This document shows, piece by piece, positions 12,600 through 23,970 of a stretch of 64,000 nt of DNA. The translations under genes and the position numbers were made by a program. The stretch is from Epiperipatus broadwayi (lineage: Eukaryota > Onychophora > Udeonychophora > Euonychophora > Peripatidae). Within the stretch, counting starts at the first letter, position 1. Each line of letters starts with the position of its first letter. The notes under the pieces are model-generated. The model had not been told where the DNA came from and did not search any database. It saw nothing but the letters and a program-made list of their open reading frames with translations. The stretch spans positions 2,292,001 through 2,356,000 of the forward strand of contig JAQFVV010012497.1 in the NCBI GenBank assembly GCA_028023455.1. The letters are read 5' to 3'.

Positions 12600-13447
12600 T
12601 CTATTAATACTTAAAACCAATTTGCAAGTTCTAATTTAAATTTATTAGTGTGTTTCTGAAGATTAGGAATATCAATTGTAAATATTGTTTTCCTTCATAA
12701 TTTTTGTCTCTCTAGTTTTGCATTAATACATATCTTACATCTTACTAATTGATGATCACTTCCTGTGTTAAATTTATTAAGAACATTACAATCTTGAAAT
12801 ATGTATTTTCTGTTAGTCAAAATATAATCCAATTCTGCCGTATCTTCATTTGGATGCTTCCATGTCTATTTCCTTTTAACATTTTTCTCAAAAAAAAAAA
12901 AAGAATTCATAATATAAAGTTTTTTCTTTTTCCGTAAACTCCACACCTCTCTCATTTCTATTACCATAACCAAAATTACCTACAGCACTTTCATCTTTCA
13001 TTTGGTTACCAATTCTAACATTAAAGTCTCCCATAACAATTTTAAAATGTTGTTTACTCTGATCAAAAGCCTTTTGTACATCCATATAAAATCTCCTACT
13101 TTATCACTATGAGAACTTATTGGGGCATAAACCTGAATCATATGCATTTGGTATCTGCTATTAAGTTGTATAACTAATCTTGCCACTCTGTCCAATACAC
13201 CACCAATCTCCACAATGTTGTTATTCCATTTTTTATTTATAATAAATCCTATTCCAATTCCAATATTTGTGCCTTTACAGTAGAATACATGTCCACTTTT
13301 TAAATGAATTGTCTCTTCACCTTTTTTTCTAACTTCACAAAGTCCAATAATGTCCCATTTATTATAAGACACTTCTTCTAATTCTTGCAATATTCCTTCA
13401 CTTGAAAGTGATCTGCAGTTGTAAGTACCTAAATAAAAAGTCATCAT
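12600..13447 (-). pseudogene. RTE copy 2: apurinic-like endonuclease (EN)
   Basis: The frame 13447-12998 begins 'MMTFYLGTYNCRSL' and contains the EN boxes: TYNCRS (Asn), 'DIIGLCEVRKKGEE' (catalytic Glu) and 'QVYAP'. After a frameshift near 13080 the next frame (13085-12888) carries 'VMGDFNVRIG', the GDFN box with catalytic Asp and Asn. The rest of EN, with a 'GSDHQLV'-type box, is readable near 12750 in another frame. A poly-A run (minus strand poly-T at 12889-12902) has expanded inside the coding part. EN nicks target DNA to prime reverse transcription; here it is broken. Confidence 0.9.
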
Positions 13448-13842
13448 AGTCCGCCTTCGGCCACCAACCGCTAACTTTGTTGGTGACTTTACAGCCTCTT
13501 GGGAATAAGGGCCATGATTTATTTTTGTCTGTCATGACTTTATCATTTAAACATACATTCATTCTGCCTAATTAACAGGCAACTGAGAAGAAAGATCGTG
13601 GTATTTCTTGATCTTAAACTCAGAGGTAAAAAGTCAATAAACTCACCACGCTGGCTAATGTGTGTTAGTGAGCAGCCCATTCATGTTTGTATACTATATG
13701 AATAATCACATAATAATAACAGCTGCAATGACAAGAAGACATGGAGTGAACATTAGGAATTTACCCTGCTCAGTTCCTTTAAGGCCTCCAAAAGAAAACA
13801 AAGGGACTCATTTTAGTTAATAGCAAACTCCTTTCTGTAGCC
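13448..13842 (-). other. RTE copy 2: 5' untranslated region
   Basis: Precedes the EN start and is shared, in order and spacing, with 43565-44010 and 49330-49760 on the + strand. Conserved words include the 5' terminal GGCTACAGAAAGGAG-like sequence, TTAAAGGAAC and AATGAATGTATG-like pieces. An RTE 5'UTR may hold an internal promoter; I can only say that it is the family's conserved 5' leader. Confidence 0.75.
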
Positions 13843-15060
13843 AAAAAAATATATTTATATTCATTTATAAATATAATTATAAAATAAATACATATTCTTA
13901 CTTTTCAGTCCTTCTATTTTATTCTTTGATATTTTGAATCTCATCAGTTGTCCTTTACCAGAAAAAAAAAAAACCTGTACGTAGGTAAATAAAAAACTAA
14001 CACTTTATCTGGTGATAATTATCAATGTGAAGATTTTTTTTTTCTTTCACAGATCTTTAAAATATATTTCTCATTTGTTCACAAATTTAAAATGAGTTCT
14101 TCATCCACTAGTTACTTCTATGCAGTTTATAATCAAACAAATTTATCCAAATTATTTTTTGAGAAAAAATTGCAGGTTTTAACATTTAACAAAATAGATC
14201 GTGACATTTCTTCAATAATCAGTACATGTTTTGCTGGCCTTCTCTCTTGTTAAGGCACAATTCCTTTATGATAGAACTAGAATGAAGCAATTAAGTTTTT
14301 CTTTTCATGCTAGGTTATGAAAGCTAAACACTTCATTTTCCTTTTCTGTGGAGTGGCATGTAGTTGGAGATGGTTCACTAAAATTTTCTTAGTAAGCCAT
14401 TTGTTTAAATTTTACTTTATATACATGTAAAACCATTGCATATTTTATCTTTAAATGAACTTTATTTTCAACTTTCAGAATGTATAATATGCTTTCCAAT
14501 GGTTTTCATAAAATGTACACTGGTTGACAACCTTAAATTTTTTTTCTCACATTCTTTTATAGCTTATCAAAACCCAATTGCTCCCATCCAAGCTATGTAA
14601 GGTGTTTATCATTAAGCAAGTTAATCAGACACCTACTTCAAGACCATTGTCAGACTATTGTCAATGACTGCTTTTTAATAAACACAGGAAGGACATCATG
14701 ATTACTAATCACAATTAGAAATAGAAAACGGGAAAACAGAGAAAATAAATATATATATATTCTTTTAGTACTTCAAGCGTATTCTGAAATAGTATGTTTT
14801 GTTTTTTAATAAATGATTTAGTTAAAACTTCTATTGCAGATAACTTATAAAATTGTTTTTCTCCCTTTCTCTTATTCCCACAAATCAACTAGTTAATAAA
14901 CTTTTTTTAGTATTAGTTTTATACCAGATATTTGTTTGAGATTAAATGCAAAGAAACTTACTCGTACATACTAACTGTAATAAAACATTTATTTACTAAG
15001 GTTTTTAGAATTAAAATGTTAATCATTAATAGTGCTATATTCAACTTAACCCAAGGTTTT
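13843..15060. repeat. ~1.2-kb repeat, copy B (right flank of RTE copy 2)
   Basis: Direct repeat of 9808-10986, starting directly at the RTE 5' end. The two homologous landmarks run colinear to about 15055, where both copies share a CAAGGTTTTA-like end. Similar length but many indels. No coding potential. Confidence 0.85.
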
Positions 15061-15114
15061 AAAATTGTCCTGTTTGACTATGACTACCATAATTTTTAAC
15101 GAGTTCTATTTCAA

Positions 15115-15330
15115 AGTATATTTCCATCATCTAGTTTATTGATGTTTTTAGAAAAATCCAATATACCACTATTAGTAATAACACATAGATTAGTATATAA
15201 CTCAACATTTTGAATGATATTATTTTCTCCATCAAATTATTGCTATTTTGCCCAGTCATTGTATTGGCATGAGAATCAAATTGGGGGCCTTTAGAATCAT
15301 AAGTACAAAGTGATATTCTATGCTCAAATT
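15115..15330 (-). mobile_element. tRNA-derived SINE, family S1 (minus copy)
   Basis: On the minus strand a tRNA-like head with a B-box-like GATTCTCATGCC region (near 15270) is followed by a body that ends in the same block as 18300-18425 (+) and part of 43240-43350 (+): a conserved TATATTAATCTGTGTTATTACTAAT-like stretch seen in pieces at 15160-15200. Heavily mutated. The open frame at 15131-15403 crosses it without meaning. Confidence 0.6.
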
Positions 15331-16327
15331 TGTCAAGATTTCTTATTGAAATTTTTAAACTTTTAGCATACAAGTATAGTATTTTATCAAGGATTCTAAA
15401 CATTAAGTGTAAGTAACCTATGCCATGGAAAGTTTATTCACAAAAGTACCAAGAGTAAATGAGAATAAATGCTTAATAGTCCATTAAATGCATCAGAATG
15501 CATTCTCAAAAATTTTCACCAATCATAAACTTCAAGTTAACACACAATTGATAAGAACTACACATGCATGGTTTGCATCATTTCTTTCCTCATTTAATCA
15601 CATGATGCCAGTATTTTTTCTCTACAATAAAATTTAATTTTTTACGATTACTTATCTTAAAAAAAGATTTTCCAATCCCTCCCCCCAATTTTTCATATTT
15701 CATGGAAAATAAATAAGAAAGTATGTACCACAAACATTGATTACAATTACAACAAAGATATTGACTTCCATTAGCCAATCCATGCTCATCTAATGAGTAT
15801 GGTTCAAAAAACTTCTCAGATGATGATGAAATTGTAATTGTTAAGGAAAATATCTGTGAATGCAACAGCCACTTCTGTATCAGAACCATTATCACAATCA
15901 GATTTTCTAGCACCCATGAATATACCATTTTTTTCAACTTGTCTTTGATAAAAAAATAATTTCTGAAATAAGCACACTAGAGAAGAGAAAGAAGTTCTGG
16001 GTTGGGTAAATCTATCACCCAGTGATTTAAAAGTGTTATACCATATTTCACAAAATTTTCATATGCCATAATTTCCTAGAATTTTATAAATTGTATCAGA
16101 TGCCCATCTCAATATCTTCTAAATGTAACTGTATTATAGAAAAAAAAAATTGGTATGAATTTTATTCGTATAAGGTAACTAATTATACTTCTTGTTTTGT
16201 GTGTAATCATATTTCATACGGCTGTAGTCTAAATGTAAGCAATTTTATTTCTCTATTTTTTGTGATCTACTTTTTTTTTTCTACTTTTTATACAAATATT
16301 ATAATATTTTTTGTAAGTAATACTTAT
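15331..16327. other. AT-rich stretch without recognisable gene
   Basis: Two open frames of about 90-115 codons (15590-15937 minus; 16091-16369 plus) are rich in F, I, Y, S and N as random AT-rich sequence is, with no motif. I do not call them genes. A C-run occurs at 15678-15685. Confidence 0.5.
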
Positions 16328-16700
16328 TATAATAATAATAATAATTCAATTCAATTTATTCGTAAATAAACCGCTCAAACAAGGCCACAAGCACTTACAA
16401 AGTAGTACATGCCTGTATTATAAAATTACAAAGTGGGATATACAGACATGTTTGAAATACTATTTACATTAATAATGTCAATATAAGATTGATTTTATTT
16501 TGTCCCTGAATTGTGCATAGTTTAAAGATAAAATATCAATATCTGAACACTTTTTATTATATTCCAGTTGCAACCTATACAATGGTGAATTAATGGAAAA
16601 CATAGGCAAATAAAACAAATCATGACATGAAGGAGAAAGAAAAGGAGAATAATGATGATGATGATGATGATGATGATGATAATAACAATAATAAAATAGG
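16328..16700. repeat. Unidentified repeat-like segment bounded by AAT and GAT microsatellites
   Basis: Begins with an AAT array and 'TTCAATTCAATTTATTCGT', a phrase often seen at ends of LINE 3'UTRs, continues for ~300 bases of higher complexity, and ends in a GAT array (16652-16680) turning into AAT. The shape, a unique body ending in a short-period array, is that of a retroelement 3' piece. Family not recognised. Confidence 0.4.
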
Positions 16701-17520
16701 CAAATTTACTTCATTATAATAACTTGATCCTAATTTTCCTAAAATAAAGCATCTATTCAGAAAGTTATAAGCATTTCCACAAGGTGAGAAGTAGGATAGA
16801 TAATAAAGAGCATCTGCATTGTGAATATTTTATTAATATTTTATATTACATTAAATGAACTTTTTCTTTTACCTGTTTAGTTATCATCATGCATGAAAAT
16901 AAATATATATAATATACAATGTTTTTAGAGTTTTTTAATACTGCCATTTTTTTCTTTTGTTCTTTATATTGTATATTAATTTTCTTTTGCTATTACTTTA
17001 AAATAAATTTTATTTTTGATAAATTACAATTTATTACTTATCTTTTCTTAATACAATCATTGTTAAATATTAATCTTATTTTATTAAAAAGAAACACTTC
17101 TAACAGCAGCCTGCATATATAGAAAATTAATGATACTGCTAGTAAAAATGAGTTTCCAGAATTAAGAATTGCAAAAGAAATATAATAAAACTGATTATAA
17201 AAATGTAAGTTTAAAATTAACATTTAGAATTTGTGAACCTATGTAAAATAAAAAAGTAAAAGTGTTAAAATCTTTTTTTTTTAATGCAATAACAATATTT
17301 TCTCAGCTTTATTCTAATCCTTGATATTTACTCCTGTCAACATATAATGTTTTATTATTGATATGTTCAAATTGAGGTAATTATACAAATTGTATCACAG
17401 TTCAATTCTATAAAAATTAAAATGACAGCCACAGTACTCCATTGAATTAAAAGCAGAACAATCTATTAATAATATAATAAAATTTCTTAACATTCCTGAT
17501 AACTATAACTCCTTGCAGTA

Positions 17521-18215
17521 GGCTGAGGGTTCACCATTGTCAGCTTTGATCAACAATATTTATATTGAAAAAATTAAGATCATAGCCATAAATACTATTT
17601 CATTTATATCAGAATTATAGCTTCAGGTATGCTGATGATACATTTATTGTATGATCATATGCTGAAAAACGATCACAAAAATTCTTAATATACAACAAAA
17701 AAATATCTCCTTCAATAAAATTCATAAGAGAAATAGAACAAGAACAAAAATTGACATTCTTAGATGTTTTTGTAACAAAACTTGCTCAAAGCAAAATTAA
17801 AACTACAATTTATAGAATCCCTCTCCTTCATATACACAGAAAATACTTATCATTATGGAACAGAGTAAAAGAAATTTATTTAGAAGCTAATGACATAAAA
17901 AAAGGGAAAAGTTTTAACCTAGTATGAAAATTATCCATCATTATCAATAAATATATATATAAAAAAACTTAATTAGACAACAAGACAAAACATCAAAATA
18001 AAAACCAATTATTTGTAGTACAGTGTATCTGTAAACAAATAAAAACATCTGATAATATAATGTGAAGAATTGTAATATCTACAAAATTTAATTTGAAATG
18101 CTAAAAATGCAAGACCTGCATCTAAGAAATACTATATGAAAGTGGAATTATATATATTAATGAAATCAGATATTCCATCCAAAAAAGTATTAAAAGAATG
18201 CAAAATAATGATTAC
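17521..18215 (+). pseudogene. Penelope-like element: RT and GIY-YIG relic
   Basis: Broken frames read in order: 'GSPLSALINNIYIEK' (17528-17572; the PLE box usually G-x-PLSPLLANIY), 'RYADDTFIV' (about 17625-17652; RT active site with both Asp), 'KLTFLDVFV' (about 17745-17775), 'LSLWNRVKE' (near 17847), and after ~250 bases 'CI*EILYESGIIYINEIRYSI' (18117-18180), a decayed form of the GIY-YIG nuclease start. PLEs carry exactly this RT then GIY-YIG order. Stops and frameshifts are numerous. The N-terminal RT half is missing, as in other 5'-truncated PLE copies. Partly matched by 42084-42660. Confidence 0.75.
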
Positions 18216-18224
18216 AGATGAAGA

Positions 18225-18430
18225 AAAAAAACATTAATTCAATATTCATGAACCTAAAAATCACTGATTTAATTATGCTAGTACTGCCACTGGCTAAACC
18301 AGCAACACTTAAAGAAAAGAGGATCACAATATTACTTAAAATATTGTATTATATATTAATCTGTGTGTTATTACTAATAATTAAATGTATTTGGAAAAGT
18401 ATAAATCAAGTTTATTATCTAAAACTATTT
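18225..18430 (+). mobile_element. tRNA-derived SINE, family S1 (plus copy)
   Basis: Follows the Penelope relic closely. 18255-18290 matches the tRNA B-box part of 43205-43240 in degraded form (ATCACTGATTTAATTATGCTAG against the better kept GGTCACTGGTTCAATTCCC). The body (18290-18425) matches 43245-43350 and the complement of 15120-15230. Open frame 18218-18439 is a by-product. Confidence 0.6.
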
Positions 18431-20990
18431 AATAATTAAGCTAAATTATGAAAATAGTACACACAAACTTTCAGACAAATATTCTTGTATTTGTTTGAGA
18501 TCATTAATTGTTCATTTCTCTTTAAAACAATGGAATAGAATTTGCTAAAAGTAAATGTCCCAATAAAATATTTTATACTTCATTTCAGAAGTTGTTTCAA
18601 TTATTTTTATATATGCAACATGTTCATTTGATAAAGATAGAAAGTATTTTATTAATAATATGTTTTAATAAAACTTGGGGAAAGGATAAATAATAAATGC
18701 TATCATAAATATTACATATGATTCAATTCTATGAAAAAGTAAAATTAGCTTTCAGGAATGCCTTTTCTAAAATATCTTTAATATTTTTGCTTCTATGAAG
18801 AGAAAATTGTCTTCTTCCTTAAAAAAAAAAAAAAGTGAAGAAGCAAATTCAAATTTTAAGAATCTCTTTGCAAAATATTTTCATTATTATTATTCGGTGA
18901 AAAAAAAAGCTGTCTTCTTATAAATATGAAGAAAGTTACAAAATGAATTTAAAATTTTAGATTTTAGCATTCAAATTCTATTCAATATTGTTCCTACTAA
19001 ATAAACCCATCACAATATTTATTACTAATAAAAAATAAAATGTATATATAACTGATTCCAAATGATTTATTTCCCATCAATAATCAGTATGTCTTCATAA
19101 AAAATTCTAAAAGGTAATCACTTTGAATTTTTCTTTTATTATTATATTAATCTGTGTATTTTTATTTAGTAAATGTTGTTTTATTAAAATATGTATAAAG
19201 TTTATTTCAGACAAATTTTAATATTGAATTTAATTTCAAAAATCTTATTTACAGTATAAGACAAAAAAGTACCCTGCTGTGTCGACTTGTTAAACATGTT
19301 GTTTTAGAATACACTCTAGGCCTTTTTTGTCTTTTTTTTTTTAAATATCCTTTTCATTCAATTGTATTTTTGAATGAAAATTCCTAGATACAAAATTATT
19401 TGGATATTTAACTGTTATAAGTTTAAACTTTAATATTAAACAAAAAAATAATAATTCTTTACAACAGCTATATAATCAAATAATAATTTTATACATTAAA
19501 AAGCTTTTTTTTCAGCACCTGTTTTGGTGCCCTTTTCAGCTTTGGTGACATTTTCAAATGTGACTAATCTATTTAATGTTAACGAATCATCTGACTTAAA
19601 AACAACCAGGGTCTAATAATGAAATTAAAACAAACAAAAATAACAAATAATTAAAACAAATCAAAACCTTTCATATATAAATTCAATAATTACAAAAGAA
19701 TTAATTACATCATAACATTATGTTAAACAATATTACATGCATTTTTATACAATTATTTATATAATTTTCCATTCATTTTTAATTAACTAATTATTAACCA
19801 AATTTGTAGAAGTCTTATATCCTCACAGTTTTGGTATTAGTAAAGTTTAAAGCTATAGATATGAACAATAGTACAATAAATTCTTTAAAAAAAAGTAATA
19901 CTAATTTAAGATTTCCCTGAAAATATGAGAACAGAAAATATATTACTATAATATATTTAGAAATATAAGTCAAAAGAGATATTAGAAGAGAGGAAAGCAA
20001 TTGTAATATTGTAGTGTATTTTAGAATTCATTTGTTTAACTTAATGGCATAATAAAATTATTTGTTTTTAGTCACATTAATTATGAGATTGATTAAAAAT
20101 TGAAAAAAAAAAAGTATTTTAAACAGTTATTTAGTAACCTTTTATCCTATAAAGTTGATTATTAGCTTCACAGTATATGAAATAATGGGGAGGAGTCAAT
20201 TTAGATGACTACTACAGTTGTCATATTTTTGCCACATACAAAATAACATTCATAAGAATTTTAATCCATAAAACTGATTGAATGAATACAGATTAGCTAA
20301 TATATACATTTTATAACTAAATATTATTAATTTTTGTTGTTGTATTTGATCACAGTATGTTATTCAATGTGCTGAATGAAACTGAACATTTGTACTCTTT
20401 AAAAATGAAAATCTTTTTTTACTTTGGATATGTCATAAATAAAAATACTGAATTGTAATTACAAGAACTGGATAAAAATTAGAATAAAGTGCATTAACTG
20501 TATTTTAATTCTAAAATCATAACAATATTGTATACTCTAAAATGAATAAACTCTACTGTAAATTTTTAGCATGAATGTTGCCATTTTAATTTCAGATGTA
20601 GTTTTAATGAAGTCACTAATCTTATGACATGATTAATCTTACAAAATTTTGAAATTTTTTTTTAAAGATCATAATAATGAATAATCAATTGTAAATCAAA
20701 ATAATGGGTGCAAATTGATGATGATTGCTATGGCAAATCCTCTCATAAAGATCTAATGCTACTCGGATTTAGTGTAAATATTTTAACAAAAATTTTAATT
20801 AAAAAAAATCATTTGGCTAACTAATCTTTTATTCAATATAACTTGTCCATTAATAGTCATCTATTAGTATTCCTTTAAAATTTTTATTTACTAGAGTTGC
20901 AAATTATAATTGTATGATTTATCCAATTTTTTTAGATCCTATGAGTAGCCATGCTTATACAATCATAGTTCATATTAGTAACAGTCAAAT
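18431..20990. other. AT-rich stretch without recognisable gene
   Basis: Low complexity throughout, apart from the hairpin motif at 19505-19545 listed separately. Poly-A and poly-T runs at 18822-18834, 19331-19342 and 20103-20113. No transposon protein motif noticed. Confidence 0.5.
19505..19545 (-). other. Hammerhead-ribozyme-like core, degenerate
   Basis: On the minus strand CTGAAAA (19539-19533) is followed by a 6-bp stem, GGCACC (19531-19526) with GGTGCT (19519-19514; one G-T pair), closed by a 6-base loop, and then directly GAAA (19513-19510). This is the hammerhead layout CUGANGA - stem II - GAAA with one core change (G to A). A second imperfect hairpin lies beside it (19545-19564). Hammerhead motifs are known in terminal repeats of Penelope-like elements. 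Stems I and III were not convincingly found. Confidence 0.3.
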
Positions 20991-21720
20991 TCTTTATCAT
21001 TAGTTATCTTGCAAAGACTAATTCCTGCACATCTTCCAAAGCTCTCTTTCTTTCGCTCAACTTTTGTATCCTTCATTATTCAATTAATCAAATATACATT
21101 CATCTTTAACTTTTTTTTTTGCTCCTACCATCTATAGCCTTTACCACCATATAAATTATAATTCATCCGAGTACAAATGCAATCCAATTTCATCTCTGCT
21201 TCATAATTTCTTCAACAATTGGTACATTTCAATTTATTTTCTTAAATACTAAATATTAATCTTATTCTATCAACTTGTCTCAATTCACTTTCAATTCTGC
21301 TTGTCAAAGCCTACAAATCTCATTCCTCTATTTTTTCTAATTGTCAAAATATCTAACCCATATAAAATACAATTCAAAACAAAATATTTAACAAATCTCT
21401 TACTAAATTTAAAAAAACAGAAAATAATCCTAATTCTGTAATCTGATTTAACATTCTTGCAATTATTTAATCATTGCTTTAGCATTCAAGTATTAATATT
21501 CATCCCAAACAGTCTGAAAATTCATCAAACCTATTTAACAGATTTTTCAGTATTTATATTACAACACTGTAATTATGCCCCCAACTCATTCCTCTATTAT
21601 GCCAACTCTACCCTCACTAACACAAATCTCATTCAGCAATTCATTTAATTAAATGTCAAATAAAACTGAAACAACATCCATGCCTTTCACTCCTCTCCAC
21701 ATTTATTTTTTCTATAGAAA
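20991..21720 (-). pseudogene. Decayed LINE: RT C-terminal region
   Basis: In minus-strand broken frames the order is that of a LINE RT after its active site: 'LNELLNEI' (near 21630), 'LLNRFDEFSDCLGMNINT' (about 21545-21490), then 'RFVKYFVLNCILYGLDILTI' (about 21400-21340), comparable to the K-C-x-LPVLTYGxETWTL phrase of the RTE copies. Active-site box not preserved. Frames are broken every 20-40 codons, so this is among the oldest LINE copies here. Clade unknown. Confidence 0.5.
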
Positions 21721-22004
21721 AGACATAGCTAATAATGGGAGTTATATTATTTTTTTGTTTGGTTTCAAAACATTTTCTTAACAAATAAGATTATGACTTT
21801 TTTTGTAGAATGCAAATTATTGTAGGTATATTTATTACATTGATTAAATGTTTACAAATGTTGACCATATATTAATACATGAATATAAGAGCCATGCAAT
21901 GATGGTTATATGGTGTGCCACATTCACCAATTTAAGTGTAAAAGATGAAATGATTAGAGTTGTTGATTTACATGGGCAAATTTGAAGTCAATGGCTCTGA
22001 GTTT

Positions 22005-22478
22005 TTAGAGTATTTGAGAAAGTAATGGGTGGTTATCTGGTATTGTTACCAAGGTAAAAGGTGCATTGCATGCACCAGAAGGTATGTAGAGTAAATGTAG
22101 CTGCATGGATGGCAGGGATATGTCTAGTATAAGTTTCAAATATGCTATTGAGTGTGGAGTGCTTTTCCTGTATGTAGTTAGTAGGATTTTCCAAGTATGT
22201 GCCAGGGCATAGCAGGTATAAAATATGTGGTGCTGGGTTTTTTTTTCATGGTCACATAGATTATAGAAGGGATCAATGGTAGTGTATAATCTGCAGTACC
22301 ATAGAAAATGGGAAGTGGGTAGGGCATATAGATTGAATTTTAGGAGGAAATCAAAAAACTTCAGTTCTAGGGACCATTTTTTAAATTTTTGAAGTAGTTC
22401 TTTGTTATAAATACATGTTATTAAATCAATACTTTTACTTGTAAGTTTTTTTTCTTTTTTTTCTAATGAGCTCCTCAT
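22005..22478 (-). pseudogene. LINE C-terminal zinc-binding (zf-RVT-like) domain
   Basis: 157-codon open frame. Around residues 45-110 it reads in the style of the zinc-binding domain that ends several LINE proteins: 'FLLKFNLYALPTSHFLWYC', 'DPFYNLCDHEKKTQHHIFYTC' and 'AHTWKIL'. The usual first Cys of the C-x2-C pair is replaced by Tyr (position before 'NLC'), while the later Cys, His and Cys are kept. The upstream RT is not found. Possibly the same copy as, or a neighbour of, the relic at 20991-21720, but the order on the minus strand (zinc domain upstream of the RT piece) argues for two separate insertions. Confidence 0.6.
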
Positions 22479-23593
22479 TCGTATATATAAACTCTCAACA
22501 TAATTTTTAATCTTGTTTTAGTTTATAAACCATTTCTTTTATTTATACCGTACATTGTTTTATCTTTCCAGCTACAATTTGATTATTTCCTACTATCAAT
22601 TTAATAATTTATACCTTTTTAAAAATATCTTCATATTATTAAATACTGCAAATAACAATCAGAAACTGTAAGTGGAAAAAAAAAGAGAAATAGTATACTG
22701 CATATAAGGATAAAGAACAGAAAAAGTTTATCACAAGTTTATTTATATAAAAAATAGTTGAAAATTTATATATCTAATAATTATAATGCATTTAATATCC
22801 TGAAAATAATTTAAAGTCAATAGGAACATACACACAAAAAAGACTTATAACAGTAGTTTGCATTGTAAATAAAATAAAATGCTTTATTATTTTATTGAGT
22901 AACTCAAAATTTAAGATGGAAGTACGAACTATGTAAAGAGCATGACAAGTAATAAAAACTTCATTATTAATTATTAAATATTATCAGTTGATACTTTTGC
23001 AATAACCTAATTATTTTAACCGTGTTCAGGCAGAAAACTTAATATAGAAAAACTACTTGTGCATTTCATAATGGTATATTTATCTTTTATATAGTATACT
23101 TTTAAGATTAGGCAATAGGCACATAAAAAATTGTAAAATCATAATATGGTTATTGACTTCACATTCACCAGAATGATGTCTGGCTATCTAGCTTTTATTT
23201 GGATAAATGGTATTATTAGGAAAAACTATAAGTCTATCATTTTTACACTATGCAAACAAATTAACTTAAACATGCTAAATTTTAAAACAAAAATAGCAAT
23301 TGGTAGTAAACAATTATTTTTTTTCTTTTTTCTTGTTAACCTCATATTTTTAAAGATTAGGCAAATAAAAAAGATTTAAAAAATATTAAAGTTGGTTTAC
23401 CAAACATAAGTGTTTTAATGAATAAATAGCTGGATGTCAATTTCCAGCATCACTTCATGAGATCTCTATTCTGAGATGAAATATTGTATAAGAAATTGTA
23501 GTTGTTGTTTTTTTTTTGCCTGTGTAATGATACAGGAGGCTCTAAGCATGTTTTAGCATGTCTCATATATCTAATATTTACAGAAAAGTATGT
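22479..23593. other. AT-rich stretch without recognisable gene
   Basis: No motif seen. The frame at 23146-23379 is low complexity. T-run at 23509-23517. Confidence 0.5.
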
Positions 23594-23607
23594 TTTATAA
23601 TTATACA

Positions 23608-23970
23608 TTATCATCATCAACCATTATCAATCCACTGCAGGATAAAGTCTCTCCAAGTTCAATCCATCTTCTCCACAATGTCTCTTCTCCATATCAGCCC
23701 TGCACACTTTCTTATTTCATCCATCCATCTCACATGTGGTCTCTTTCTGGGTCTTTTACAATCTCTTGGAATCCAGTTTAAAATTTCAACTGTCCATCAA
23801 TTATCATCTCTTCTAGCAATATGTCCAGCCCAACTCCACTTCAGTCTTTTAATTTTTTCAATGAGGTCAGTAACATCTGTTTGTTCTCTTATCCATATAT
23901 TGGGTCTTCGATTTCTTCTTGTTACTCCCAACATGCATCTCTCCATATTTATTTCAGTGGTCTGAAGTCG
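23608..23970 (-). pseudogene. RTE copy 3: C-terminal tail and 3' end
   Basis: Minus-strand reading gives 'KRLKWSWAGHIARR', 'NRWTVEILNWIPRDCKRPRKR' and 'RWMDEI', the C-terminal tail typical of RTE proteins (W-A-G-H-I-A-R-R ... R-G-R-P ... R-W-x-D-E/D). Related, diverged versions lie at 6600-6960, 31000-31330, 52486-52760 (+) and 62480-62850. Followed by a short 3'UTR ending in ATG repeats. Confidence 0.85.

Larger units (their letters stand above)
11010..13842 (-). mobile_element. RTE-type LINE, most complete copy (copy 2), 3'-truncated
   Basis: On the minus strand this reads 5'UTR (13842-13448), apurinic-type endonuclease (13447 to about 12890, C-terminal part to 12600), linker (12580-12188) and reverse transcriptase (about 12150-11010). 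The 5' end matches the 5' ends of the copies at 43565 and 49330. The element stops inside the region after the RT; the ~350 bp of 3' sequence with ATG-rich tail found in other copies is absent, although LINEs normally lose the 5' end. It is bracketed by the ~1.2-kb repeats A and B. Frameshifts and deletions make it inactive. Detailed parts are listed separately. Confidence 0.9.

Noticed and set aside
9808-15060. LTR retrotransposon with ~1.2-kb LTRs
   Set aside because: No TG...CA ends, primer-binding site, polypurine tract, gag or integrase; the interior is an RTE LINE on the minus strand.
15590-15937. 115-codon minus-strand frame
   Set aside because: Composition as for random AT-rich DNA, no motif, no neighbour support.
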